Positions 12,078-22,860 of a stretch of DNA of 64,000 nucleotides are shown piece after piece. The position numbers were made by a program, and so were the translations under genes. Under the pieces are notes generated by a model that saw only the letters and a program-made list of their open reading frames with translations, made no database searches and was not told the DNA's origin. The DNA is taken from the NCBI GenBank assembly GCA_036583965.1, contig JAZBQD010000019.1, positions 21,827,085-21,891,084 on the forward strand, given 5' to 3'. The DNA is from Prunella strophiata (lineage: Eukaryota > Chordata > Aves > Passeriformes > Prunellidae). How positions within the stretch are numbered: the first letter of the stretch is position 1; the number at the start of each line of letters is the position of its first letter.

Positions 12078-13422
12078 CTAGAATGAGAGAAACAGCTGCA
12101 TTAGATCCAGCAGGAAACAGCCCAGGAGGAAGGAGGCCTGTCCTACATCTTCTGCACAACTGACCCTCCCCAGGGGTGGGCAATATCCCCCATCTGGAGA
12201 ATTCCCAGGAAGCAGGGATTTTCTGTAAGCAGTGCTTCTGAGGAGCTGGGGACCACCTTTCTTAGAATGAATCTGGCAGAAGAGACAGCCTGCTCCTTTG
12301 AGAACTCAGTTCTCTTCCCACTGTGTGTAGCACTCCTGGGTTATGGCATTCCTCTGCTTCCATGCCCAGCTTCTCCTCAGCTCAGCAGAGACAGGTGCAC
12401 ACTCCTATTGCTTTTCCTGGTAGCACACTTTTAAGAGTTCAGCAATCCTGACACACAGATTCCAGGAAAAGTATTTCTCCACCTTTCTTTAGCAGGGGCT
12501 AATTGGGATTCATAGGTCCCTCATCAGCCCAAGAAATAACTGTTATTTCATCTACAAGGAAGAAGAATCTGAGGCAGAAGTGCATTGATTCATAAGACTC
12601 ACAGAAGGAAATCACTTGCACAGCTCCCGTTCCTGGCTTTTAAACATCAGCCTGATCTTCAGTCAGCCCAATCCCCTCAATCAGGCTGCAGTGAACTTTC
12701 AGATCTATGCTACTCACAAATACTGCCCAGTGGTAATGCCTGTAATGGGCAAGAAACCCCTTCCCTTCCTCTGGGGGGAAAAATCCTAAACCTTTAACCT
12801 AAGGCCTCCAACTCTACCCCTTGTCTCCAGTCCCAGGGTGACAGGTTTGTCCTCTGGAGAGGCTGATGGATGTAAGAACAGCACAGAGGCTGAGATGTGC
12901 AACTGAGCAGGGGTAGGACCACAATGAGGGGAAGTGATCCACAGCTACCAGTAATAGGTAAGATGTTAAGTCAGAGCCTTGTCAGGCCCCCTGAGTGGGG
13001 CCCTAATAAGCCTTAATGGCCCCGACTAGCCTGGAACCACCCCCAACCCTCTGCTCATAAGCCCAGGAACTTCAGTTAATCTCAGACCTGCACCTTCACT
13101 TCCTGCCTGAGCTACACTGGAAGAGTAATGGTCCTTAGCTCATGCCCTGCTGTGAAGCCCCATGGCCTGGACCTCAACTCACATATTGACCTCTTTGCTT
13201 GACCTCAGCCCTATCTTATCACCATGCTACCTGCTTGACAATGACAACTATCAGACATAATCTACTGATTGACTTTCTGGTTTGTTCTTAGACCTGCCCC
13301 ATCACCAGGATTCTGCCTTATCACTGTGGACTTGTGATTGGATCCGACCACCATCTCAGGGTCTGTCCTGCAGCTCCTGCTGCTCCCCAGTCTGGCCTCT
13401 GATGCCTGGGTAAGAGACTCAC
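12078..13422 (-). other. ADCK1 last intron (1,345 bp)
   Basis: Canonical GTGAGT donor at its 5' end and TTCTAG acceptor at its 3' end. About a third of it, next to the donor, is a GACCT-rich LTR-like sequence in plus orientation. No other exon was seen. Confidence 0.85.
12980..13415 (+). mobile_element. possible LTR relic next to the ADCK1 splice donor
   Basis: The block opens with TGTCAGGCCCCCTGAGTGGG and becomes rich in repeated TTGACCT/CTGACC-like words and CTG clusters (near 13160-13400), unlike the surrounding intron. This composition is typical of certain sauropsid LTR sequences, and a TG start fits. I could not find a matching second LTR, target duplications or coding remnants, so family and exact ends are uncertain. 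Confidence 0.35.
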
Positions 13423-13617
13423 GTGGAGACAGCTCTGATGCAGCAGCGAGACATGTTGAGGAAGGAGCTGGCACTGGCCCGTGTGTGCAGGGCTGACTCA
13501 ATCCCCCTTAACAAGTCAGTTGGTCTTCAGCAGCAGCAGCATCTGCCGGGGAACGCTGTTGAGGAGCTGGGTGATCTGGGGCAAGTAGGCAGCAGCGTTG
13601 GACCGGATCTCCATGTC
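13423..13617 (-). pseudogene. ADCK1: ADCK1 penultimate coding exon carrying a one-base insertion and TGA
   Basis: The exon opens after a CAG acceptor with DMEIRSNAAAYLPQITQLL and continues QMLLLLKTN, matching human ADCK1. The next codon is TGA at 13518-13516. Skipping a single T (plus-strand A at 13518) restores DLLRGIESAL and then SSFLNMSRCCIRA, again matching ADCK1, up to a GTGAGT donor. The exon is 195 bp; 194 is needed to join the terminal exon in phase. Read literally, the protein would end after about residue 435 and lose some 88 C-terminal residues, and the stop lies about 95 nt before the last exon junction, where nonsense-mediated decay is expected. The catalytic core lies upstream and is unaffected. 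Whether this is real or an assembly error cannot be told from the sequence, so the gene as a whole should not be called a pseudogene. Confidence 0.85.
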
Positions 13618-16600
13618 CTGTGGCCAGCCAGGTCATGTCAGGGAGAAAGGGGAGAGAAGGTGAGAGTACATGGGAAATCCAGGTCCAGATGCAGCTGAGA
13701 TTTGCCAGGAAGAGACAATGTTTTTACAGACCATGACAGTAGGCCAGAAGCTACAGAGCTGTGTCCTGCTTTCCTGCAGACACTGGGCACAGCACTCATA
13801 GCACAGATCACTCTTGCCACAGCCCATCTGCCACTCGCTGAGATAAGGACCCATTCCCTCACTGGCAGGATTAATAGTCTCTCAGGAGAACAGCCACACA
13901 CTGTTATCTTGGTTCTTGGTCCTAGGCAGCCTGTAGCAACCAGATCTCAATAATGTCCTTGGAGACTTTTCACCTCACCAGCCCCAAAACTGGCAAAGCT
14001 TCAGGTAGCAGAATTGCTCAGGAAGGTGGAGGCATGCTGCAAAGACAACCAGGCTGCTTGCTCTTCACTGCCCCATGCAACTCATGGCTCTATACTATAT
14101 TGATGAAGCCATTTCCAAGGCCTAGTTTAGTCCTCTGTCCTCAACACAATTCAGCAGAGGTGAGTTATGCAGTTAAGCATCAAGTTAAGCCAAGAGATCA
14201 AAAATCATCAAATTGTCATCTGTCAGATCTAGATTTATATCCTGTATGACAGCAGCCAGTAGCAGATAATTAAGGAAAGAGTGTAAGTTCAAGGCAACCC
14301 TTCATTTTCTCTGGTTCTCCAGATTCCAACAAACACATTGCCTACTGAAAGAACCCAGTGATAACTTAGGGATTACAGCCTGAGCCATTTAAGATGAGCC
14401 CCTCTCCAAATACAAGCCACCACTGCAAGACAGTCAGTCATGCCTCCTCTTCATTTTTTTAGATCTGAGAGCTCCCTCACCATCCCAGTAAATGTAGCAC
14501 AGTGTAGCTGGGAGTTGATCCTATATGCATACCATGTCCCTACCTCTTCCTACAGAGGCCATGACATGAATTGTGACATGAAATCCAAAGACAAGTCCCT
14601 GGTACATCTGAAATCTACAAAATCCAGGAGGACACATGCAGGGAGGCAGTAAATAACTTCGTACAGGAAGGAGGCTCCTTTGTGGCAAATGCCAGCTCTA
14701 AAGCCTTCTGTCCTCTGGAATGAGGGATGGCCTATATTTCATGATGTGGGATCTCACACTCACTCTTTGTGAAGTCAAACTTATAATAAAGGAACAGACC
14801 TGCACAAACTGAGTGTGCAGGTCATGATGGTCAGAGATGTACACAGCTCACACACCACCATGGTTGCTGCTGACAAACCAATCTTTGTGTCCTCCTGCCT
14901 CCATCACTGACCAGATACACAAGGCTTCAGCAAGAAGATGCTTAGCTCTCCTAAATGCTGTTTTGTTCCATTATTTGTTGGCAGAAAATTCCTCCCTGAT
15001 TATCTCTTATCCCTTTCCCCAGCCAGCATCATTGCAGAGCTTACATTATTTTCCAGACATAGGTTTTCTTTTCTATTTCTTTTCCTTTTATTTTTAGCTC
15101 CAGCTGCTTGTCCACATCACAAAACAACCACATGATCAGTCATCAGAACTGTCACTTTCTGTCAAGGGCAAAGCCTCTGTGCAGAGGAAGAAATAAGCTA
15201 AGCCACAGGACCTGAGAAAAGCCCCTTGGCTGCAGCTGCTGAGGCTGCTGTAGGATGCAGCAAAAGACATTATTAAATCAGATGAGATGAGGCTAGCAGC
15301 CACCCTGAGCAATCAGCTGCCTGGCCCTGCTTAAGGCAGGAACAACTATACCTATGGCAATCCTCTTACATTTGCCCAGCCTGCACCTAAAACTCTCCAG
15401 TAACATGAATCAAAACCTCCCCAGACCATCTGCACTGGAATTTCACTGCTTTGCCATTAAATCTGACTTTTCTTATGTTTAGCTGGATTTAAACCCACAA
15501 CTGTTTGTCCTGCTTGCAGCACTCTTTAAGAAACTAGAAAATCACTTCTACAACTCTTCCTTACCTGCCTTTTCCAGATATTTTTCTGACCTAGCTTGCT
15601 CAAACCTACCTCATGGGTTGTATCTGCTTGGCCACTAATCCTTGTAGGTTCCTACTGGACTTGCCCCAGTTTCATCAAACCTTTCTCTAGGATGCAGTGT
15701 CCCAGACTGAGTACAGCACTACAGATAAGATTTTGTTTCAGGAAGGTTGTTGCCTTGTCTCACAGGTTATTGTCATGTTGATACATCCTCAGGCACACTC
15801 TCTGGAGCTCTGCACTGATGGTACCTGCCTACACAGCGCTCAGCTCTTGCTGCTGATAAAATCTTTCAAATTCACCTCTAAAGTAAGGGCAAGCAGCAGC
15901 TCATTTCCTAATGCCACAGCAAATCTGCTCAGCTCCCCATTATCTGCTGCAGGATTATCTAGTTTCAGCATTAATTGTGTCATGTAGGCAAAGACAACAG
16001 AGCTGGTTCCACACACGCACTTCAACTCAATGACAAAGTTCATTAGCACACACAGGCTACCATGTAGCTGCAGCTACACCTCTGGTGTAACCTTCACAAG
16101 CAAGTTGGGAATAAACATTGCTCACTAACTCAGATTCAACACTGGCCTTGTAGTATTGGAGTCAGTGCTGTGCCAATTTGCTTTGGTACCTCTGAATTTT
16201 TTTCTGGAGCTACCAGCTCAAGAACTCACCAGATCAAGCACAAATCTGTTAAACAGTCATTATATTATTTCTGATGTGCAGAAAATTAACTCAGATAATT
16301 GGGAGGAAGGAGGTCCATTACCCAAGGTATCTGACCTACTCATTGCTATGGATAATGGCAAGCCAGTACAGCAAATTCTGCCACATCCATCAAAATGAAG
16401 GAACTTTTGGAAGAGAATTTCATAGGACAATATTATAATGCTACTTAAATGAATTTCATCTGCTCTACTACAGATGTGTGCAGATAAAAGCAAATCACAG
16501 GATACAACACACTTCCACTTACAGACACTTGTCCATTGGCTGAATCACATCTCTTTATGTTCTTCTCTAGAAACAGTACAACTAGCAGGGCTGCTACTAT

Positions 16601-17255
16601 TCTTAAGGTGGTGTATTTGTGTGTATCAGGTGTGCAAGGAGGCGTGAGAAGGATCCCAACACATGTGGATATGAAAGGGTGGAAAATGTAAGTGGCAATT
16701 TCCCAGATTTGTAGTGATTGAGTTGACAGGATCTGCAGTTAAGCAACCTTGACTCCAAGTTAATAGGGTTTTTGATTGGGAGGTAATTTCCAGGTTTTTT
16801 TAGGCGTTTATATCAGTGCTGATAGTCATTTACATGAATAGTGATAATGCATTATCCTTCTCATGTCCTTCCCACTAAATCTTTATGTCTCCTGTACCTT
16901 ATCCTAGCCTTCTTGATGGTTTCCTGCACAGCTGCATTCAATACTTTTTTAAGAAAAGGACAATCCACTAATATTTCCCCAGCCAGAAACAGTGAGTTTT
17001 TAGGTATTAAAATATTATACAAAATTTAAGCAGCCCATGACAAGTGAATATGGGAAATTAAATTCAGCCATTATAAAAATTATTGCAGAAGGAGTCCTGG
17101 CTTTTTTCTAGATCAGCTATCAATGCAGAAATTGCTACAGAGCTGCCAGGGGTTGCCCAGCACAGCTGTACTATCAGTGGTGCAAGTGATTTCAACATAG
17201 AAAGGTACTGAGGAGAAGCAAGGGCACACGTCAGGGAAGGACACGCCAGACCTAC
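13618..17255 (-). other. ADCK1 intron (3,638 bp)
   Basis: Flanked by a GTAGGT donor and a CCACAG acceptor. Its main recognisable content is an old CR1 fragment at about 15390-15800. The remainder shows no exon or RNA gene that I can recognise. Confidence 0.85.
15390..15800 (-). mobile_element. degenerate CR1 LINE fragment
   Basis: The plus strand contains CTTTTCTTATGTTTAGCTGG, a CCTACTGGACTTGCCCCAGTTT-like segment and GTGTCCCAGACTGAGTACAG, in the order seen in antisense CR1 ORF2 C-terminal sequence (TTCTTATGTTTAGATGG, CTCTCCAGT, CCAGAACTGGACACAGTACTCC). The element is therefore sense on the minus strand and old, with many indels. Confidence 0.6.
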
Positions 17256-17453
17256 CTCGCTGGCAGAGACTGGTGACTGGTCAATGCCCCTGTTGACAGA
17301 CTCCCAAGATCTGGCAGTCAGCATGCAGGCAAAGAGAGGATACAAATCCCCTGCCCCAAGCCGCCGGCTGTACTTCTGCACCCTCTTCATATCAGCCTTG
17401 ATGAGGGCCTGCCAAAGGCGGCAGTAGTCCATGCGGAATGACTCGCTCAGCAC
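17256..17453 (-). CDS. ADCK1: ADCK1 coding exon: kinase C-lobe
   Basis: This exon of 66 codons begins VLSESFRMDYCRLWQALI and ends SPVSASE. It includes RRLGAGDLYPLFACMLTARSW, a block strongly conserved in ADCK1 of vertebrates. The acceptor is TTCCCAG before GTGCTG and the donor is GAG followed by GTAGGT, phase 0. The frame is open with no lesion. It lies beyond the ATP-binding core, in the helical part of the C-lobe. The next intron is 3,638 bp. Confidence 0.95.
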
Positions 17454-17684
17454 CTGGGAACAGAGACATGGTCCCCAGAAGCCCACAGAGGACAGGAAAC
17501 AGGGAGAAAAGTTTTCCATCCCTTATCTGTGCCCTATCCTCCATTTCAGAGTCAAAAAAATATCATTAGAGGGTTATGGAAGTATTAGAAAAAGCTTATT
17601 CGTATGTGCTCAGAAGGGCAAGGCTGCAGCCTGATGCCCAAAGGCAGCCTCCCAAGGCCCTGGAAGCCCCTCATACCTACATAC

Positions 17685-17834
17685 CTGGTAGAGCCCATGA
17701 TCCAGGAGGATAATGTGAGCTTTGCCAGAGGCTGGGCACTTCTTCACTAGCACATTGCCTGGGTGAGGGTCACAGTGCACAAAGCCATTCACAAAGATCA
17801 TTTCGCTGTAGAGCTTCCCCAAGTTGCGAGAGAT
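17685..17834 (-). CDS. ADCK1: ADCK1 coding exon with the catalytic loop and DHG metal-binding motif
   Basis: This exon of 50 codons begins ISRNLGKLYSEMIFVNGF and ends LLDHGLYQ. It contains the catalytic loop HCDPHPGNVLV, with catalytic Asp and the metal-binding Asn, and LLDHGLYQ, where the UbiB family DHG or DFG-like triad supplies the second metal-binding Asp. These residues are all present, so the active site is intact in sequence. The acceptor is CCTCACAG before ATCTCT and the donor is CAG followed by GTATGT. Only 231 bp separate it from the next exon, the shortest intron in the gene. Confidence 0.97.
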
Positions 17835-19644
17835 CTGTGAGGAGACAAGAGATGGTCACACACTGCCACCCACAGTAGGGTGCCTGCCGGGGAGGGGAGG
17901 CAGCCTCCGTGTGACAACCCAGGAAGCAAGGGTGTGTACATGCTCATATCCCCACACCGAGCTCCTGCTCCTTCTCACACTGATGGAGGCACAGGGTGGC
18001 TGTGGGCACCTACAGGTACCAGGGTGGTCCAGGGCATTCAGAGAAGGATCCATGCAGGGAGCACCATGAAGGTGTTTGTGGGATCACAGGTTATTTAAAG
18101 ACACTTGACTAGCATAAAAAAAAGAGATAGTACCTGTGGGTAGGAATGGGGTTTCTGGTAATGAGGAGGAAAGTGGGATAGCAGATAGTGGCAGACATGC
18201 ATTCACAGGGAAGGCAGTGAAATTGCTGCTGGGGTGGGTGAGTCTGCTTGGAGGAAGACTCAGGTGTTTCCACCCATGGATGGCAGCAGGACATGGTGGA
18301 GAAGGGGTGAGGAGAGACTCAGCCAGTCAGTCTGCCCACCAGAATGAACATGCGTTCCCTCTCCCCTCCCTCCATCACATTGTCCCTCACTTTCCCTCTT
18401 CCTTTCCTCAGACCCATGCTAATCTGATTTGCAATGTCTGTGAAGAAGCACAGAAAAGCTGTTTAAAACATCCTGTCACTGCTGTGTCCCTCCATGCTAC
18501 TCTTCCTTATCACCAAGAGATGTTATTAAAGTTAAAAACCTCCTAGGAGAAAACAAACATCCCCAGGGCATGAGATCAATCCCTTGCCATGCACTAACAC
18601 AGCAGCCTTGCCCTGCCATCCCACCACCAGCCCTCCCTGCCATCCCAAGAGGCACAGTGCTCCACAGCAGAGTGCTGAACAAGCAATTAAAAGAGAGTTG
18701 TTATAAATTATTCCAAGCATATCTCCAGACACACTCTGTAAGCAGCAAACTGGCAGCTGTCCCCATAGGCAGAGGTGGTAGAAGAGGTAACAGGGATAGT
18801 AATGACAGCTCATCCTGCAGAAAACCAGAGAGACAAAAAAGGGCTTGCTTTACCCACCTCTGAAACATGGCCACCTCTGAGGAGAGCATTCACTATGAAT
18901 AGTGGCCAAGCAACTACAAATGAGGAAAAAGAACAAGAACCCTTCCTGCAGCACACCACCAGGGACAGTGGTAGGATCAGGTGAAACCATCCTCTGTCCC
19001 TCAGGTGGGAGCTGGAACCATGCTGAATCATGTGAATGCTGGCCCACCCCATGATGAATCACCCACACAGATGAACAGCACAGCCCTGTGATCTCCTGCA
19101 GTGCAGCTTCCCCAACACCATGCAGGTGTTATTTTAAGTACTGACTGAGGGGAGTGATGTTTCCTTCTGAATCACCAGCAGAGATCAGCAGAGCCATGAA
19201 GTGACCCTTACAAGTCTCCTTGATCGGCAACCTCTAAAATTAGATAGGACCAAAGTACCAGGTGCTGTGATCTCATGTAAGAGCTGAGTAGCCCTTGCTG
19301 ACAGTCCAAGGACATGCCAAATAGTCTGTTTTAAGCCCATTACACAACTCATTCACAAAGCCTCCCAGGGACCCATACACCACAAGGAATGGACTCAGAC
19401 ATTTTGACTGATCACAGCATCAACCCTGACACTGGTGTACACACTGGGCTAACCACACTTGGCCCTCACTGTCTCAGCTGCTTATCCTCCAAGGGCATGG
19501 AAAAACACAGAATTTTAGAAGATGAGGACTTGGGGACAATCTGGGACCCAACATGATGCCTGATACCCATTGAATGCAAGTCCAGACAAGGGCTGGCAGT
19601 TCTGCAAACCTATTGACTGGTCATGGCTGAAGGGGCTGTGCAAT

Positions 19645-19790
19645 GACCATCCTTAGAGGTTTTACAGACCTGACTGGCCAACACCCTGAGTAAGCTGGTC
19701 TGACCTCATAACTGACCCTGCCTTAGAAGGAGATTTGATAGAAGTCTTCCTGAGGTTCCCTTCCAAATCCATATATCCTAGGATCCTACA
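19645..19790 (+). mobile_element. CR1 LINE 3' end, plus orientation
   Basis: GAGGTTTTACAGACCTGACT, CACCCTGAGTAAGCTGGTCTG, then CTTCCTGAGGTTCCCTTCCAA and CCTAGGATCCTA follow the CR1 3' end (FKARLDxALSNLV coding end, then the DD/AGGTCCCTTCCAACC 3'UTR and ATTCTATGATCCTATG terminal repeats). It is a short 5'-truncated copy, as usual for CR1. Confidence 0.75.
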
Positions 19791-22564
19791 AAAACACCTC
19801 TCACCAGGTTATCCATGCCACCCTCATTAACAGCATCTTATGATACGGCTGCAAGTTCCAGATGCAGAGATGGTCCCCCCTCCTGAGTCACCATCAGCAG
19901 AAAAGTGACTAAATAGATCTATGGTTATAGCCTCTTGCAGCCTGTAATGCAACACAAAAGCAGCTTGAGATCCATCTTCCCATCCTCCCATGAAACAGAG
20001 GGGCTCAGACTCACAGGCTGGGTCATGGGTGGAAGACAATGCTCACTGCAAGATCCCCATCCTTTCACTCTTCCCTGCTGTTCTTATATTTACCTATTCC
20101 CCAACATACAACCTTGAGTATCTCCAGTATCTTCAACTAAACTTTATGACTTCTTTAAGACATATAAATGTATTCTGTACTATTTCATTAGCATACAGAA
20201 GATATGTTACAGGGATTTATGATGTAAGCATATAAACAGTCTTCACTTTCAGAAAAACATTACCATGGAGCTGTGGTGCACACTAAAGTATTTTCACATA
20301 ATTTTGTCTGTTGTCACACCTCTAAAATAGGATACAAAATAAATTAAGATAGAAAGCAACAATACTGTCAAATTCAAAACAAAATAGGAAGCTTTACACT
20401 CTAGGTCTTAAAGTGTAGTATGTGAATAGCAACCTATCATCATAATTCAGACAAAGGGAGTTCACATTTATTGAGAAAAAGTTTAGAGAAAAAAAACATG
20501 AAATCTTTTTATACATTAATTCTTCAGTACTTGTCACTTCAGGCCCTTATTCCACCCTTATTGAGAAGGCCACTGGATAAATAACTACAGAATTCACTTT
20601 GGAAGAACACGGCTAGGTGAAATGAGAAAACAGACTTATGAAAACCTCTGCTCAGGAGAAGGGAGGAATTCAGCACACATTTAGGCTATGTAAGACCTCA
20701 GGGTGAAGGTGCATCACAAATTAGAAAAAAGGTTGCAATGATTTACAGAAGCAAAGACCACAGTTAACACACAGGCTTTTTATTATGACACAGAGAGGTC
20801 ATCAGTCCTTTCCCTGTTTATCATCCAACAAAACAAGGTCTATCATTACCAGTGTCCCCCAGCATTGTTCTGCTGCACACTGTAAAAAAATAATAATCAG
20901 TCTTGGAATTCTGCATTCACTTCCAGACACCTCATTAACTCAAGAGATGCAGACTACACAGAGGGAGTTCAGAGAAAGCAAATAAATGAGCAGGATGCAG
21001 GAGGCATTTACTTGGGATAAAGATTAAAAGAGCTGAAGATTCCAAAGTTGGCTAAGGAATGCCAGAGGATGAACAGTCTACCAGTTAGGAAGTTTGAATA
21101 GCAAGGAAGCAGAAGCACCTGTAGTTCTGTATGTGCTACAAGAAATACAACCAGGCAAAAGCAGCTGTAATCATGAATAGCATCATTTAGGTGAAACACA
21201 CAAGAACAAAAACTATGCTGATCAGCAAGCAGAGCTTAGCTTGATATATCAGGATGACATCAGGCTCTGGGTCTGGCCAGAGGCATGTCCCTGCCTATTG
21301 CCAGAAGGAGTGTTATTGCCTAATAAAATAAGTTAAATTTGCCTGTCTGTGCTGCACCAGAACATGATGACTACAGTCACCAAGTGAGCCTGTGGCCTTT
21401 ACCAGTCAATGCAAATACCAACCTGCCATTGCCAAATTACATGACATGACCATGACACCATGTCAGGCAAACCACACATTTTCAGCCCAATGTCTTCATT
21501 TTGAAAAAAAAAAACAGACCTGAGGAATAAACAGATTGCTGACAACAATCAAGCAATGGAGTGGCAGATATATGTATAACAGCTGGACTTCAGAGCAACC
21601 TAAGCACATGAAGTGCTTTTTACCTACTCAATCTGACTTTTCACTTGACATTGCTCCTTTTTATTCCTTTCTACCACTTCAGTCCTCAAGGCCAACAAGT
21701 GCTATTGCCTCAGACCTTCCAGCTTGGAGTCATCAACAATCTCCTTGATACAGTTCTGTTTGTGTTGATGTCATCACCAACTTGTTAAATGAGATCTGTT
21801 TGTAGAGCAAATCTCATTGCTTCTATGAGTTTCTTAACTACTTTGCAGTTTCCCTACTAATCCCCCCTTTTTCTCGTTAATGGCGCCATATCCACTGTAC
21901 CAAATATTTTAACAGGTACACCTATTGCATTTCTGTCACCTAACTCAGAGGATCCTAGGCTGTAGTGCAGGTACCAGCAACGATATATTTCTGCTTGTAT
22001 ATGTAAACAGCCACAATATGTTGCTGCCATCAGTTTTGAAAGCCTAGACAACCTGTCATCCTTGTCCCTCTATGCAACTCTCCCTTCAACCAATCAGCAC
22101 ACCTGCTGACAGAGCAATGTGACAGTAACAAAACTCTAGAAAGTTCATCACAAGTGAGTATCTTTAGAAACACCAATACACAAGAGTTAGCAAGAAACTT
22201 CTCAGAAAAGAAAGAATGCATGCAAATTTGAGTTTATGAGTATTCCTACAATAAAAAGCACATCTATCATGTTCATGGGTAGCATGATATAATGAAACAT
22301 AAAAAACCAGCCTGGGTTGTCTGGGGAAAGTCACTGATACTTTCCTGGATTTGTGAGCAAGCTGGAGTGGTTCTGGTTCTATGCCTCTAACTGACATGAA
22401 GAAGAAAAGCAAAGAAAAAAATACTGTGTCATGGTCCTATAGAGATGATCTCACTGCCTGCCCCTGATAAGTCCTAGATAAAACTGCCTGATAGGGCATC
22501 ATCCCTTCCCATCCCACCTCCATCTGTGACTGTCTCTTTAGATCAGGAGCAGATACTAGTCTCT

Positions 22565-22860
22565 GGCCTTAATTTGGCTGTAATATTTGCCAATTATTTT
22601 AAGAGATGGCGACACTAACTTCTATTGATCTCATTAAAAGTAAAGGTCGTTGTGCAGCTCATTTCTCAGGGCTCAATATTACCTCCTCCGGCCAAAATAA
22701 TAGCATTGATTTTGGAACCTTAATCGAAGGTTAATTGGATTGAAGACTGTATTGGGTTTTTGCTTGCTTTCACTGTTGTTATTACAGCCATTGTCTAAGG
22801 TTTTGCTTAATCCTGCTAGGGCAATTCTGGCCAATTAAACAAGTGTCAAATTAGCAAAGG
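22565..22860. promoter_or_regulatory. candidate conserved non-coding element
   Basis: Dense TAAT/ATTA cores (CCTTAATCGAAGGTTAATTGG, GCTTAATCC, CCAATTAAAC), a SOX-like CCATTGTC and retained CpGs (GGCGAC, GGTCGT, TCCGGCC, ATCGAAG). Such runs without repeat similarity in long introns near NRXN3 fit a developmental enhancer; this is inference. Confidence 0.4.

Noticed and set aside
13262..13501. minus-strand frame reading through the ADCK1 donor (shifted frame after the insertion)
   Set aside because: Part of it is the genuine downstream frame of the damaged exon and the rest is intron; not a separate gene.
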